Origin: Bacteroidia bacterium
GTDB lineage: Bacteria; Bacteroidota; Bacteroidia; Bacteroidales; F082
Reading direction: 5' to 3'
Length of the DNA stretch: 64,000 nucleotides
Assembly: GCA_021287165.1 (NCBI GenBank)
Contig: JAJTAY010000011.1
Span: forward strand, 1-64,000
The notes beneath the pieces are model-generated. The model had not been told where the DNA came from and searched no databases. It saw only the letters and a list, made by a program, of their open reading frames with translations. Made by a program: the position numbers and the translations under genes. Numbering within the stretch: the stretch's first letter is position 1; each line of letters begins with the position of its first letter. Of this stretch, positions 46,682 through 56,127 are shown piece after piece.

Positions 46682-48178
46682 ATGTTTAAAGGACATCCAA
46701 AAGGATTGTTACCGGCGGCCCTGGCCAACATGGGCGAACGCTTTGGTTTCTACACCATGATGGCTATCCTGACCTTGTTCCTGATGTCGAAATTCAACAT
46801 CAGCGGAACCGAGGCCGGGACGCTCTACTCCATCTTCTATGGCGCCATCTATATTTTGGCACTCGTGGGCGGTATCATAGCCGACAGATTGCGCAATTAC
46901 AAGGGAACGATCATCGCTGGCCTGCTCACCATGTCGGCGGGTTACCTGTTTTTGGCTACACCTGCACTGATCACATCTCAGTATGTTGCCCTTGCCGCTT
47001 TGCTTGTTATTGCGTTTGGTAATGGTTTGTTCAAAGGCAATTTGCAGGCCGTGGTTGGACAGATGTACGACAATGACCAATACCGCAATAAACGCGACTC
47101 CGGTTTCCAGATTTTTTACATGTTCATCAATATCGGTGCAATGTTTGCGCCCTTTATGGCCACATGGGTAAGGAACACCTTTGTCAAGATGCAGGGCTTC
47201 AGCTACAATGCTGAGTTGCCAGGCCTTTGCCACCAATACCTTGATGGAAAAATGGCCGAAGAAGTAGTTAGCGGCCGTTTCAGCGAAATCGCAACTTCTG
47301 TATCAGGTGGCGTTATGCCCGCCGACCTTTCAAGCTTTGCGGTGAGCTATCTTGATGCCTTCAATACAGGCTTTCACTATGCGTTTCTTACTGCAGTAGG
47401 CGCCATGCTTATTTCGCTGGCCATCTTCCTTTCTACCAAGAAATCACTGCCCACACCTGCCGGAAAATCAAAGCCTGGCAGTGTTTCGAAAGAGGAAATC
47501 AGGCAGGACGCAAAAGAAATCAAACAGCGCATTTACGCCCTCTTCGCCGTTTTTGGTGTTGTTATCTTTTTCTGGTTCTCATTCCATCAGAATGGCTTGA
47601 CGCTCACCATGTTTGCCAAGGACTACACCCTGCTCGGAGGATTGTTCCCTTCGGTAGAAATCTTCCAGTCGGTTAATCCCATCCTGGTTGTTGCCCTTAC
47701 ACCCATCATCATCCTTTTCTTCAACTTCCTTTCCAGAAAAGGTATTGAGCCTTCAACGCCCAAAAAGATCGCCATTGGTATGGGTATTGCCGCTTTGGCA
47801 TTCGTGGTCATGGCCATCGGATCGCTGGGATTGCCCCTGTATAAAGACGTTGTTGCTCAGGGTGGTCTGCCGGATGCCATGCGCGTTACGCCCTGGTTGT
47901 TGTTTACGGTTTATTTCATCCTCACCGTTGCCGAGTTGTTTATCTCACCCCTGGGACTTTCGTTTGTGTCCAAGGTCGCCCCGGCCCATATGCAGGGTTT
48001 GATGCAGGGCGGCTGGCTCACGGCCACTGCTGTGGGTAACTTCTCCCTCTTCCTTGGTGCAATGATGTACGAAAGCATCTCGATTTCAGTTACATGGACA
48101 GTATTCGTAGTAGTATGTCTCATTTCGATGATTGCCATGCTGGCTATGGTAAAATGGCTTGAAAGGGTAGCTAAATAA
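46682..48178 (+). CDS. Proton-dependent oligopeptide transporter (POT/PTR2 family)
   Basis: The 498-residue MFS-type symporter imports di- and tripeptides with H+. The POT proton-coupling motif is NMGERFGFYTMMAIL (16-30). About 14 TM helices are seen, with the conserved GNGLFKGNLQAVVGQMYD (~115-132) and an FYMFINIGAM family block (~145-155). Length is normal. It has its own promoter and terminator. Confidence 0.95.
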   Translation: MFKGHPKGLLPAALANMGERFGFYTMMAILTLFLMSKFNISGTEAGTLYSIFYGAIYILALVGGIIADRLRNYKGTIIAGLLTMSAGYLFLATPALITSQYVALAALLVIAFGNGLFKGNLQAVVGQMYDNDQYRNKRDSGFQIFYMFINIGAMFAPFMATWVRNTFVKMQGFSYNAELPGLCHQYLDGKMAEEVVSGRFSEIATSVSGGVMPADLSSFAVSYLDAFNTGFHYAFLTAVGAMLISLAIFLSTKKSLPTPAGKSKPGSVSKEEIRQDAKEIKQRIYALFAVFGVVIFFWFSFHQNGLTLTMFAKDYTLLGGLFPSVEIFQSVNPILVVALTPIIILFFNFLSRKGIEPSTPKKIAIGMGIAALAFVVMAIGSLGLPLYKDVVAQGGLPDAMRVTPWLLFTVYFILTVAELFISPLGLSFVSKVAPAHMQGLMQGGWLTATAVGNFSLFLGAMMYESISISVTWTVFVVVCLISMIAMLAMVKWLERVAK

Positions 48179-48197
48179 TCAGCGCCAAGACATATCC

Positions 48198-48234
48198 AAA
48201 GCCCGTTGCCCGCCGCAGCGGGCTTTGTTTTTTG
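48198..48234 (+). terminator. Terminator of the POT transporter gene
   Basis: AAAGCCCG / CGGGCTTT arms with a 13-nt loop, followed by GTTTTTTG, 20 nt after the stop. Confidence 0.9.
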
Positions 48235-48265
48235 TAAGAGATTTGCATGCCCATTGTTTAGCAAC

Positions 48266-49234
48266 TTGGAAATAAACACGAGAAAAGAACCATTCCCCTG
48301 GGGCGACCACCGGCGTTTTCACAGCTATGGTCAGTGGTTTAAGAAAACGTTTGGCGGACGTCTGCAAAAGATCAGCGTGGAGGCGGGTTTTAGCTGTCCG
48401 AACCGCGACGGCAGCAAGGGCAGGGGAGGCTGTACTTTTTGCAATAACGAAGCTTTTCATCCCTCTTATTGCAGCAGTGTAAAGACAATCCGACAGCAGA
48501 TTGCCGAGGGGATCGAGTTTCATAGGAAACGCTACCGTAGAGCCAAAGGTTATCTGGTTTATTTTCAATCGTATAGCAACACCTACAAACCGGTTGACGA
48601 ACTCGAGCGGCTCTACAGAGAAGCTCTTTCGGTCGAAGGCGTAAAAGGGATTGTCATCGGCACACGTCCCGATACGATTAATGAGGATATTCTTGCTCTC
48701 CTGGCGGATCTGCAGCAAAAGCATTTCGTGATGATCGAGTATGGGGTGGAAAGCATTTACGACCAAACCCTGCAGCGGGTGAACCGCGGACATACCTATG
48801 CCGAGGCTGTGGCTGCCATCGAAGCTACTGCGCGGGCCGGACTGCCCTGCGGAGCGCATTTTATACTCGGCCTGCCAGGCGAAAGCATGGAAATGCTCAG
48901 GCAGTACCCTGATCACATTGCCAAATTGCCTCTCACCACGGTCAAATTTCATCAGCTTCAGCTGTTCAGGAACACAGTCATGGCCCGGGAATTTCAACAA
49001 AGGCCCGAAGATTTTCATTTGTTCAGCCTCGGTGAATATGTTGATTTGCTGGTATTTATAATCGAACGCCTGCCAGGATCATTAGTTATCGAACGTATGG
49101 CCGGCGAAGTGCCGCCCAGGTTTTTGGTTAGTCCGCTATGGAGTATGCTTCGCTACGATGAAGTGATGCGCCTTATTGAACTTGAACTGGAAAAACGCGA
49201 TACCTGGCAGGGAAAATTTGCCGGGGGTTTTTAA
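48266..49234 (+). CDS. TIGR01212 (YhcC-like) radical SAM protein
   Basis: This radical SAM enzyme is 322 residues from TTG 48266. An earlier TTG at 48206 lies inside the terminator of the previous gene and one at 48254 is also possible, so the start is uncertain. The first cysteine block is CPNRDGSKGRGGCTFC (C44, C56, C59), with the longer spacing typical of YhcC relatives rather than CxxxCxxC. GTRPDTI, IEYGVES and GLPGE follow. Reaction unknown. It ends 82 nt before the LytS start. Confidence 0.88.
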   Translation: MEINTRKEPFPWGDHRRFHSYGQWFKKTFGGRLQKISVEAGFSCPNRDGSKGRGGCTFCNNEAFHPSYCSSVKTIRQQIAEGIEFHRKRYRRAKGYLVYFQSYSNTYKPVDELERLYREALSVEGVKGIVIGTRPDTINEDILALLADLQQKHFVMIEYGVESIYDQTLQRVNRGHTYAEAVAAIEATARAGLPCGAHFILGLPGESMEMLRQYPDHIAKLPLTTVKFHQLQLFRNTVMAREFQQRPEDFHLFSLGEYVDLLVFIIERLPGSLVIERMAGEVPPRFLVSPLWSMLRYDEVMRLIELELEKRDTWQGKFAGGF

Positions 49235-49316
49235 AACGCATCCAGATGCCGCTGTTTCGGGCTGGTTTACCTCAAATAATTGTTTTTGGGCCAGGGTGGC
49301 GTTTAACTTTGCGCTG

Positions 49317-50339
49317 ATGAACGGTCAAACCAAAATTTCGCTGAAAACGATAGCGCTCCATACGCTTGGTATAGTGGCCTTTTTAATGATCCCACTGGTG
49401 ATGATGCGCGGGCGCCCCGGCGATTCGTTTTTAGAAAACCCAATCGCGCAAAAAGAGCTGCTGGTTTTCCTGTTTTTGCTGATATTCTTCTACCTGAACT
49501 ATTATTGGTGGATACCCGCCTACTATCTTCAACAGCGATGGCTTACCTACATTACGCTGCTCATTATCAGTTATCCGGTAATATCGCTGCTGCCTTCCGT
49601 CCTGCTTTTTGGGGGTTTCTCGCCTCCTGTACCTCGAAGGCCTCATGACAATGAACACGTGCTGGTGTTTGAGCTGTCGATACATTTCTTTCATTTTCTG
49701 GTGGTTACGCTTATGTCATTGTCTATAAAGATTAACGAACAGCTCAAGTTTGTCAGAGAGCAACAGATCCGGGCCGAACTCGATTACCTGCGTTCGCAAA
49801 TCAATCCGCATTTTCTGTTCAATACCCTCAACTCCATATACGCCTTGTCGTTAAAAGGCGACAGCCGAACGCCGGAGGCAATTGTTAAGCTTTCGGGCAT
49901 GATGCGCTATGTGTACACGGAAACCGAAAACGAAAGGGTGTCGCTCGAGCAGGAGATCAATCATATCGACGACTACATCAGTCTTCAGAGCCTACGACTG
50001 GGCGATACGGTTGATTTACAGTACCATAAATCAGGTGATTTCTCAGAATTCCAGATCGCCCCCCTGCTGTTGATACCATTTATTGAAAATGCTTTCAAAC
50101 ATGGTATTTTGCCCGGTGTCAAATCGCGCATTGAGGTTGAGATCAAGGTAGAACAGGGCTGGCTTACATTGGTTACATCAAATTATTTCAGAGCGCGCCC
50201 GCTCCCCGATGAACAAACGGGCATAGGCCTAGCGAATACGCTCACCAGACTCGAATTGCTATATCCGGGTCAGTATCAACTGGATCAGAATAAGCAGGGC
50301 GATAACTTCATTATCAGATTAAAAATAAGCCTGTCATGA
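49317..50339 (+). CDS. LytS-type sensor histidine kinase
   Basis: The product is 340 residues from ATG 49317 (MNGQTKISLKTIALH); upstream in-frame ATGs lie in the radical SAM gene. Four TM segments (~10-125), then a short coiled coil (EQLKFVREQQIRAELDYL), a His_kinase domain with the phosphoacceptor His165 in QINPHFLFNTLNSIY, and an HATPase domain (IAPLLLIPFIENAFKHG, GIGLANTLTRLELLY). The stop overlaps the response regulator start by 4 nt. Signal unknown. Confidence 0.93.
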   Translation: MNGQTKISLKTIALHTLGIVAFLMIPLVMMRGRPGDSFLENPIAQKELLVFLFLLIFFYLNYYWWIPAYYLQQRWLTYITLLIISYPVISLLPSVLLFGGFSPPVPRRPHDNEHVLVFELSIHFFHFLVVTLMSLSIKINEQLKFVREQQIRAELDYLRSQINPHFLFNTLNSIYALSLKGDSRTPEAIVKLSGMMRYVYTETENERVSLEQEINHIDDYISLQSLRLGDTVDLQYHKSGDFSEFQIAPLLLIPFIENAFKHGILPGVKSRIEVEIKVEQGWLTLVTSNYFRARPLPDEQTGIGLANTLTRLELLYPGQYQLDQNKQGDNFIIRLKISLS

Positions 50340-51049
50340 TGCGTGCCATTGCCATTGACGATGAACCTCCTGCATTGGAAATCATCAGCCATTTTTGTAA
50401 GAAATCGGAATTGGTGCATTTCGAAAAAGGGTTCACCGATCCGGAGGAGGGTTTGCGGTACATGAAGAAATTTCCTGTCGATCTGCTTTTCCTCGACATC
50501 AATATGCCTGGCACCAACGGCATTGAAATCCTCAAACGGATCGAAAACAGACCATTGGTAATTTTTATCACGGCATACGGTCAGTATGCTGTGGAGAGCT
50601 ACAGTCTCGATGCCGTGGATTACCTGCTTAAACCTTTTTCGGAAGAACGTTTTATGAAGGCAGTCGGCAAAGCGCGCGATTATATGCAACTTGGCATCAA
50701 TAGCCTTGCCCAGCACGGATTCTTTTTTGTGCGGGCCGATTACAGTCTCATTAAAATTAATATTCACGAAATCAGGTATATCGAAGGCCTGGATGATTAT
50801 CTCAAGATTCATCTTGAGAATAATCAGATGGTTGTTACGCGAATGACGCTCAAGAACATACTCGAAAAATTGCCGGCTAACGCTTTTGTCAGGGTTCACC
50901 GCTCGTTCATTGTGCCGTTGGGTAAAATTACCAGTGTTAAGAATAAAATGATTCGCCTGGGAGAAACAGAGATTCCCCTGGGAAATACCTATGAAGAGGA
51001 TTTTTTTAAGGCGATAGGAACACTAAATAACGGAAGTACCATCGCTTAA
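50336..51049 (+). CDS. LytTR-family response regulator
   Basis: The 237-residue regulator has a receiver domain (~1-120) with acidic pair D8-D9, phosphoacceptor Asp54 (FLDINMPGTNG) and the conserved Lys in YLLKPFSEERF (~101), then a LytTR DNA-binding domain (~135-235; DDYLKIHLENNQMVVTRMTLKNILEKLP, RVHRSFIVPLGKI). Overlap with the kinase gene shows translational coupling. The next gene downstream is a T9SS arylsulfotransferase-like gene 99 nt away, a plausible target. Confidence 0.95.
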   Translation: MMRAIAIDDEPPALEIISHFCKKSELVHFEKGFTDPEEGLRYMKKFPVDLLFLDINMPGTNGIEILKRIENRPLVIFITAYGQYAVESYSLDAVDYLLKPFSEERFMKAVGKARDYMQLGINSLAQHGFFFVRADYSLIKINIHEIRYIEGLDDYLKIHLENNQMVVTRMTLKNILEKLPANAFVRVHRSFIVPLGKITSVKNKMIRLGETEIPLGNTYEEDFFKAIGTLNNGSTIA

Positions 51050-51148
51050 ACAGAGGTCTCGTTTACCTACGATTTCAAAGCGTTCGTCTCAAATTGCTTT
51101 ACAATTAATTAACATTGAGCCATTTTTGTGGTGTTATAATTTCTCAAT

Positions 51149-52804
51149 ATGCGTAAACTCAGAATCCTTTTTTTACTGTTGTTTTTCAGCACTGCTTTAA
51201 TGGCGCAGTGGGGCGATTATACCCTTTACAGCCTGCAAAACAGCACTGTGGCTTATCTGATAAAGCACGATTATTCCGTATATAAATCTTGGACTTTTCC
51301 GTCCACCGCCAAAACAGGCTACTCGACTTATCTTTTGCCCGGTGGCGAATTGCTTCGAACGGTAGTTTATACCCCCAATTCCTTCTCGGGCGGCGGGCAA
51401 ACCGGACGCCTGCAGAAATACGACTGGAATGGCAACCTGCTTTGGGACTTTGTTTATTGCACATCAAGTTATGCCATGCACCACGATATCTGCCCCATGC
51501 CCAACGGCAATGTATTGCTTATAGCCTATGAGCTGAAAACACCGGCTCAGGTAACACAGGCAGGCGGGGCAAGCTCCATAACTGTCTGGTCGGAAAAAAT
51601 TGTCGAAGTAAAGCAAACCGGCCCCACAACCGGAGAGATTGTTTGGGAATGGAAACTCTGGGACCATCTTGTGCAAAGCTTCGACCCTACTAAGGATAAC
51701 TACGTGAGCTCCATTGCCGCTTATCCCCACCGGCTGAACATCAACTACAAACTCACCAAAGACTGGATTCACATGAACGGGGTGGACTACAATCCTATCC
51801 TCGATCAGATCACCTTCAGCTCGCACAATCTCAACGAAATCTATATCATCGACCACAGCACCACCACCGCCGAGGCTGCAGGCAGCACTGGTGGAAATGC
51901 CGGAAAAGGCGGCGATTTTTTGTACCGTTGGGGAAATCCGGCGGCTTATCAGAGGGCAGGCAGTCAGATACTTAACGTGGTTCACGACTCTCACTGGATT
52001 CCCGAAGGCGTTCCAAACGCTGGCCGAATGGTAGCATTCAACAACAAGGGTTACAGCAGCACACGCTCCTCAGTGGATCAGATTATTCCACCGCTCTCGG
52101 GCTATAACTATACGATAGAAGGTAATGCCGCCTGGTCGCCGCTTACCTATAACGATCGGCATGCCTGTAATGGCTACTCCAGCAATATGAGCAGCTCACA
52201 ACAGTTGCCCAACGGCAATACTTTTGTTTGTATGGCCACGACCGGACTGCTATACGAATTCAATTCGGCCGGCACTACCATCTGGCAACGCCAGCTCAGC
52301 GGCACGGTGGCCAAGGCATGGCGCTACAACCAATGTTATCTGGACAATCCGCTTCCGGCAGAACCCGAAATAACCCTGCAAGACGGCATTTTAATAGCTT
52401 CGCCAGCCGAAACATGGCAGTGGTACCACAATGGTGCTTTGATTGAAGGTGCTACAAATCAAACATTTACACCTCAGCTGCCGGGCAACTACCTGGTGCG
52501 CATCACCCAATCGGGCAATTGCCACTATCGTTACTCCGCAAGTTTTAAATTTGATAATGCCACCTCTGTAGGCGGTATTCAGGCCTCTGAAATTCAATTG
52601 TTTCCAAATCCGGCATCCGATCGCGTCAGCATACAAACCGGCAGTCAAAAATTCCTCTCGGCCGAAGCTTATTCATCCGATGGACGCCTGCTCCGTCGGT
52701 TCGACAGTCAGCAGCTCAACCTTAATGGTCTGAGCAAAGGTGTGATTTTAGTAAGGGTTTTGACTGATAGAGGATTGAGTATCCACAAACTGATAATTCA
52801 ATAA
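51149..52804 (+). CDS. T9SS-secreted arylsulfotransferase-like protein
   Basis: The 551-residue protein has a signal peptide (MRKLRILFLLLFFSTALMAQ) and a six-bladed-propeller ASST domain (~25-420). ASST-typical motifs: MHHDICPMPNGNVLL (~110-124, His111/His112), DWIHMNGVDYNPILDQITFSS (~205-225, His in HMNGV) and DSHWIPEGVPNAGRMVAFNN. After an Ig-like linker the last ~85 residues (SEIQLFPNPASDRVSIQTG ... HKLIIQ) form a T9SS type A sorting domain. By family it moves sulfate from an aryl donor to a phenolic acceptor. It is the first gene of a three-gene surface cassette. Confidence 0.88.
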   Translation: MRKLRILFLLLFFSTALMAQWGDYTLYSLQNSTVAYLIKHDYSVYKSWTFPSTAKTGYSTYLLPGGELLRTVVYTPNSFSGGGQTGRLQKYDWNGNLLWDFVYCTSSYAMHHDICPMPNGNVLLIAYELKTPAQVTQAGGASSITVWSEKIVEVKQTGPTTGEIVWEWKLWDHLVQSFDPTKDNYVSSIAAYPHRLNINYKLTKDWIHMNGVDYNPILDQITFSSHNLNEIYIIDHSTTTAEAAGSTGGNAGKGGDFLYRWGNPAAYQRAGSQILNVVHDSHWIPEGVPNAGRMVAFNNKGYSSTRSSVDQIIPPLSGYNYTIEGNAAWSPLTYNDRHACNGYSSNMSSSQQLPNGNTFVCMATTGLLYEFNSAGTTIWQRQLSGTVAKAWRYNQCYLDNPLPAEPEITLQDGILIASPAETWQWYHNGALIEGATNQTFTPQLPGNYLVRITQSGNCHYRYSASFKFDNATSVGGIQASEIQLFPNPASDRVSIQTGSQKFLSAEAYSSDGRLLRRFDSQQLNLNGLSKGVILVRVLTDRGLSIHKLIIQ

Positions 52805-52811
52805 TCGAAAG

Positions 52812-53792
52812 ATGAAAAGGATAGTATTTCTTTTAGGCTTTGCGATCCTGACCCTCGGGCTTCAAGCCAGGGTAGTGAAATTTTCAGTCGACATGGCCGG
52901 GCAGGAAATAAGTCCAAACGGTGTGCATGTTACCGGTGATTTTCAGGAACTTGCCGGCTTTCCGGGTGGCGATTGGTCGCCCAACTCCACTCCGCTTGCC
53001 CGCGAGGGGCAAACCACCATTTACAGTACCCTTGTAAGTATTCCGGCTTTCCGCTACTATGAGTACCGTTTTGTAAACGGCGACCAGTTTTACGAAACGG
53101 AGTTTGTGCCGGTCGAATCGCGCATTGGTTACGATTTCAACGACAACCGCTGGATTTATGTTGATTCGCTGGCCAACGATACCCTCGATGTAGGAGCAAT
53201 TCTCTTCGGTGGCAATGCTCCGGCAGGTAAATTTCTACTGCGATTCAACCTCAATGCACAGTTATTGGCCAACGTCCACCCGGCAGGCATTCGTGTGGCG
53301 GGTAGTTTCAACAGCTGGAACACGGCACAGACGCGACTGGTGAGTTTCGACGGACAGCACTGGGAAGGGATTGTCTATTTGCCCGCAGGAAATTATGCAT
53401 ATCGCTATGTGAACGGCAATACTTCTTCGGGGCTGGAAATTGTGCCGGCTGCCTGCTCTGCAGAAGGAAACCGTGAAATAGCTCTTTCTGATCACTTTGT
53501 GCTTGAGTCTGTTTGTTTTGGCGCTTGTGTAGATTGCGATGCGGTAGGCATAGGCCAAAACGACGCGCCTGTATGGTTCAGTGTGAAACAGGACAAGGGA
53601 TTGCTCGACATCCGATTCGGGATCGAACGGTCTTTTCGTATCGCTGTTTTTGATGTCGGAGGTCGTTTGCTCTACAGTAGTCAGGGGAATGGAATTCATT
53701 GCCTTATACCTTTATCACATCATAAAGGACCGGTGCTGATCAGCATCAGCAGCGGAAGGTATTTTGCCACAACAAAACTTATTGTTCAGTGA
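52812..53792 (+). CDS. T9SS-secreted protein with two carbohydrate-binding-like modules
   Basis: The 326-residue protein has a signal peptide (MKRIVFLLGFAILTLGLQA), two E-set/AMPK-CBM-like modules (~20-125: VTGDFQELAGFPGGDWSPN, YYEYRFVNGDQFYE; ~138-225: VAGSFNSWNTAQTRL, NYAYRYVNGN) and, after a CFGACVDCD linker, a T9SS type A end (IAVFDVGGRLLYS ... TTKLIVQ). No catalytic site is visible; it may bind the glycan that the neighbours modify. It lies 7 nt after the sulfotransferase gene and its stop overlaps the CotH gene. Confidence 0.8.
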   Translation: MKRIVFLLGFAILTLGLQARVVKFSVDMAGQEISPNGVHVTGDFQELAGFPGGDWSPNSTPLAREGQTTIYSTLVSIPAFRYYEYRFVNGDQFYETEFVPVESRIGYDFNDNRWIYVDSLANDTLDVGAILFGGNAPAGKFLLRFNLNAQLLANVHPAGIRVAGSFNSWNTAQTRLVSFDGQHWEGIVYLPAGNYAYRYVNGNTSSGLEIVPAACSAEGNREIALSDHFVLESVCFGACVDCDAVGIGQNDAPVWFSVKQDKGLLDIRFGIERSFRIAVFDVGGRLLYSSQGNGIHCLIPLSHHKGPVLISISSGRYFATTKLIVQ

Positions 53793-56077
53793 AAAGATTG
53801 GCGGTATTGTTGGGGCTGTTTTGCATTGCCTCATTTTCGAAGGGACAGCAAACCTTTTACGACCCTGAGGACATTCAGCTTATCGAAATTTTCTTTGCCC
53901 AACCCAACTGGGATTATATGCTCGACACCGCCAAAATGGGTGCCGATAGCTACATCATCGCTCAAAAAGTGCGCATTAATGGAACGGAATTCCCCAATCC
54001 CGGGGTCAAGTACAAAGGAAACAGCTCCTACGATTCCACCTACCGCAAAAACCCTCTGCACATCGAGCTCGATCATGTGCAAAACCAATCCTATCAGGGC
54101 ATCAAGGACATTAAACTCTCCAATTGCTATGCAGATCCTTCCATGATACGTGAGGCGCTTGCCTATCAGATACTTAATAACTACATGATCAGCCCGAGGG
54201 CCAATTTCGCAAAAGTGTATATCAACGGTAGGTACATGGGGGTTTATACGAATACCGAAAGCATTGGCAAATCGTTCTGCAACAACAATTTCGGTATTTC
54301 AAACCAGACCTTCTTCAAGTGCAATCCCATCAATCTGCCATCTCCGCTCACAAAAAGCAATCTGCGATACCTTTCGGCCGATAGTACAGCCTATTTTCCA
54401 ATGTACGAATTGAAGTCGGACAAGGGCTGGAACGAACTCGTCTCGCTGTGTAATGTGCTCACTAATCAACCTTCGCAGGTCGCTGAACTGATGGATATGG
54501 ATCGTGCAGCCTGGATGCTGGCGTTCAACAACGTATTGGTTAATCTGGACAGTTACTCGGGAGTATTTGCTCAAAATCACTACATATACAAGGATGCTTC
54601 GGGGAGGTTTAGTCCGATCGTCTGGGATCTCAATATGGCTTTTGGGGGCTTCCCCTTTGCAGGCAGCGGCGCCAGCAGTATGGGGGCTTTGAGCGTTAGT
54701 CAGATGCAACAGATGCCGCCAACACTACATGCCACCGACACCTACTGGCCGCTGATCCGCACGATGATGAACAACGACTCGCTCCGTCGCATCTATTATG
54801 CGCATATGCGCACCATAGTAAAGGATTTCTTTCTCAACAGCGCCTACCTGACCTTGGCTCAGGACTGGCAAAACACGGTCGCAGAAGCCGCTTTGGCCGA
54901 CACCAATAAATTCTTTACCAACGAACAGTTTCTCAATGGATTAACACAGGATTACCCTATTGCCAATTATACAGTTCCGGGCCTTGCCAACCTGATGCAG
55001 GCCAGGGTTAATTATCTGAATGCACATACCGAGTTTGCATTGCAGGCACCGCTAATCACCTCTGTTGGCCCGGCCAATCCAAATCCTCAGCTTTACCAGC
55101 AAATTACCTTCAGGGCAACAGTCAGCGGCGCAAGCAAGGTCTTTCTTGCCTATCGCAGACAAAGTTTTGGTCAGTTTCAGGCGCTCGAGCTTTTCGACGA
55201 CGGCCTGCACGACGACGGCGCAGCCGGCGATGGCGTTTATGCCAATCAGCTTCAGCTTACCACTTCAGTTACATGGTATTACTTTCACGCAAACAACGCC
55301 CTTGCAACAGCACTTTATCCCGAACGCGCGCAACATGTGCTGCTGAGCGTAACGGCTTCCAGTCCGCCAGTTATGCCGGGACAGCTGGCTATCAATGAGT
55401 TTCTGGCCAAAAATGATAATGGCGTTACCAACGAATACGGGGAAAAAGCCGACTGGATCGAGCTGATCAACAACACCTCCGAAACGCTTGTGCTGTCGGG
55501 CCTCTTTATGACCGATAACCCCAACAACCTGCAGAAATGGGCTTTTCCGGCCAATGCCACCATTCCCGGCGGAGGGCTTTTGATCGTCTGGGCCGACGAA
55601 CGACCCGACACTCCGGGAAATATCCACTGCAACTTTAAACTTTCTGCCGACGGAGAACACATTTACATCAGCCGCCAGGACGGGACTTTGATCGATTATA
55701 TCTCTTTCGGCCCGCAGGCAGGCGATGTTTCCACCGGACGCTGCCCCGACGGGACAGGTACTTACATCACTTTCAACCCACCAAGCTTCAATACGCGAAA
55801 TTGTCCGGTAGGTTTGGACGAAAAAACTGAGATAGACGATTACAACCCGTTTAGTCTTTACCCAAACCCGACCTCCGGAGTAGTTACCCTAACGAATGCT
55901 TCCGGCCAATACACCCAGGCTTTACTCAGCGATAATACGGGGCGCACACTTGCAAGCTTTCATTTTATAAGCTCTAAAGTGTTGAATGTCAGTTTTCTTA
56001 AGCCGGGGGTATATGTGTTGCGATTGAGAGATACTTCAGGTTGCGCAAGGGCTGTCAAATTGGTAATCCAGCGATAG
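53789..56077 (+). CDS. T9SS-secreted CotH kinase-like protein with lamin-tail domain
   Basis: This 762-residue protein starts at GTG 53789, overlapping the previous stop (GTGA). A signal peptide (KRLAVLLGLFCIASFSKGQQ) is followed by a CotH domain (~28-400): VKYKGNSSYDSTYRKNP, DIKLSNCYADPSMIREALAY, NFAKVYINGRYMGVYTNTE and the metal-binding WDLNMAFGG (~279-287). Then an Ig-like part (~430-530), a lamin-tail domain (~530-645) and a T9SS type A end (FSLYPNPTSGVVTL ... KLVIQR). CotH is an atypical secreted protein kinase family. Here it likely phosphorylates extracellular or surface targets. Confidence 0.9.
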   Translation: MKRLAVLLGLFCIASFSKGQQTFYDPEDIQLIEIFFAQPNWDYMLDTAKMGADSYIIAQKVRINGTEFPNPGVKYKGNSSYDSTYRKNPLHIELDHVQNQSYQGIKDIKLSNCYADPSMIREALAYQILNNYMISPRANFAKVYINGRYMGVYTNTESIGKSFCNNNFGISNQTFFKCNPINLPSPLTKSNLRYLSADSTAYFPMYELKSDKGWNELVSLCNVLTNQPSQVAELMDMDRAAWMLAFNNVLVNLDSYSGVFAQNHYIYKDASGRFSPIVWDLNMAFGGFPFAGSGASSMGALSVSQMQQMPPTLHATDTYWPLIRTMMNNDSLRRIYYAHMRTIVKDFFLNSAYLTLAQDWQNTVAEAALADTNKFFTNEQFLNGLTQDYPIANYTVPGLANLMQARVNYLNAHTEFALQAPLITSVGPANPNPQLYQQITFRATVSGASKVFLAYRRQSFGQFQALELFDDGLHDDGAAGDGVYANQLQLTTSVTWYYFHANNALATALYPERAQHVLLSVTASSPPVMPGQLAINEFLAKNDNGVTNEYGEKADWIELINNTSETLVLSGLFMTDNPNNLQKWAFPANATIPGGGLLIVWADERPDTPGNIHCNFKLSADGEHIYISRQDGTLIDYISFGPQAGDVSTGRCPDGTGTYITFNPPSFNTRNCPVGLDEKTEIDDYNPFSLYPNPTSGVVTLTNASGQYTQALLSDNTGRTLASFHFISSKVLNVSFLKPGVYVLRLRDTSGCARAVKLVIQR

Positions 56078-56114
56078 CTATCACTATTCCCGATCGCTGA
56101 GGGCAGGCTTTTCT

Positions 56115-56122
56115 TACTTTTG
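56115..56122 (+). promoter_or_regulatory. -7 box directly before the methyltransferase start
   Basis: TACTTTTG matches TAnnTTTG and ends only 5 nt before the ATG, so the mRNA may be leaderless. No -33 TTG is at the expected spacing. Confidence 0.5.
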
Positions 56123-56127
56123 CCTGC

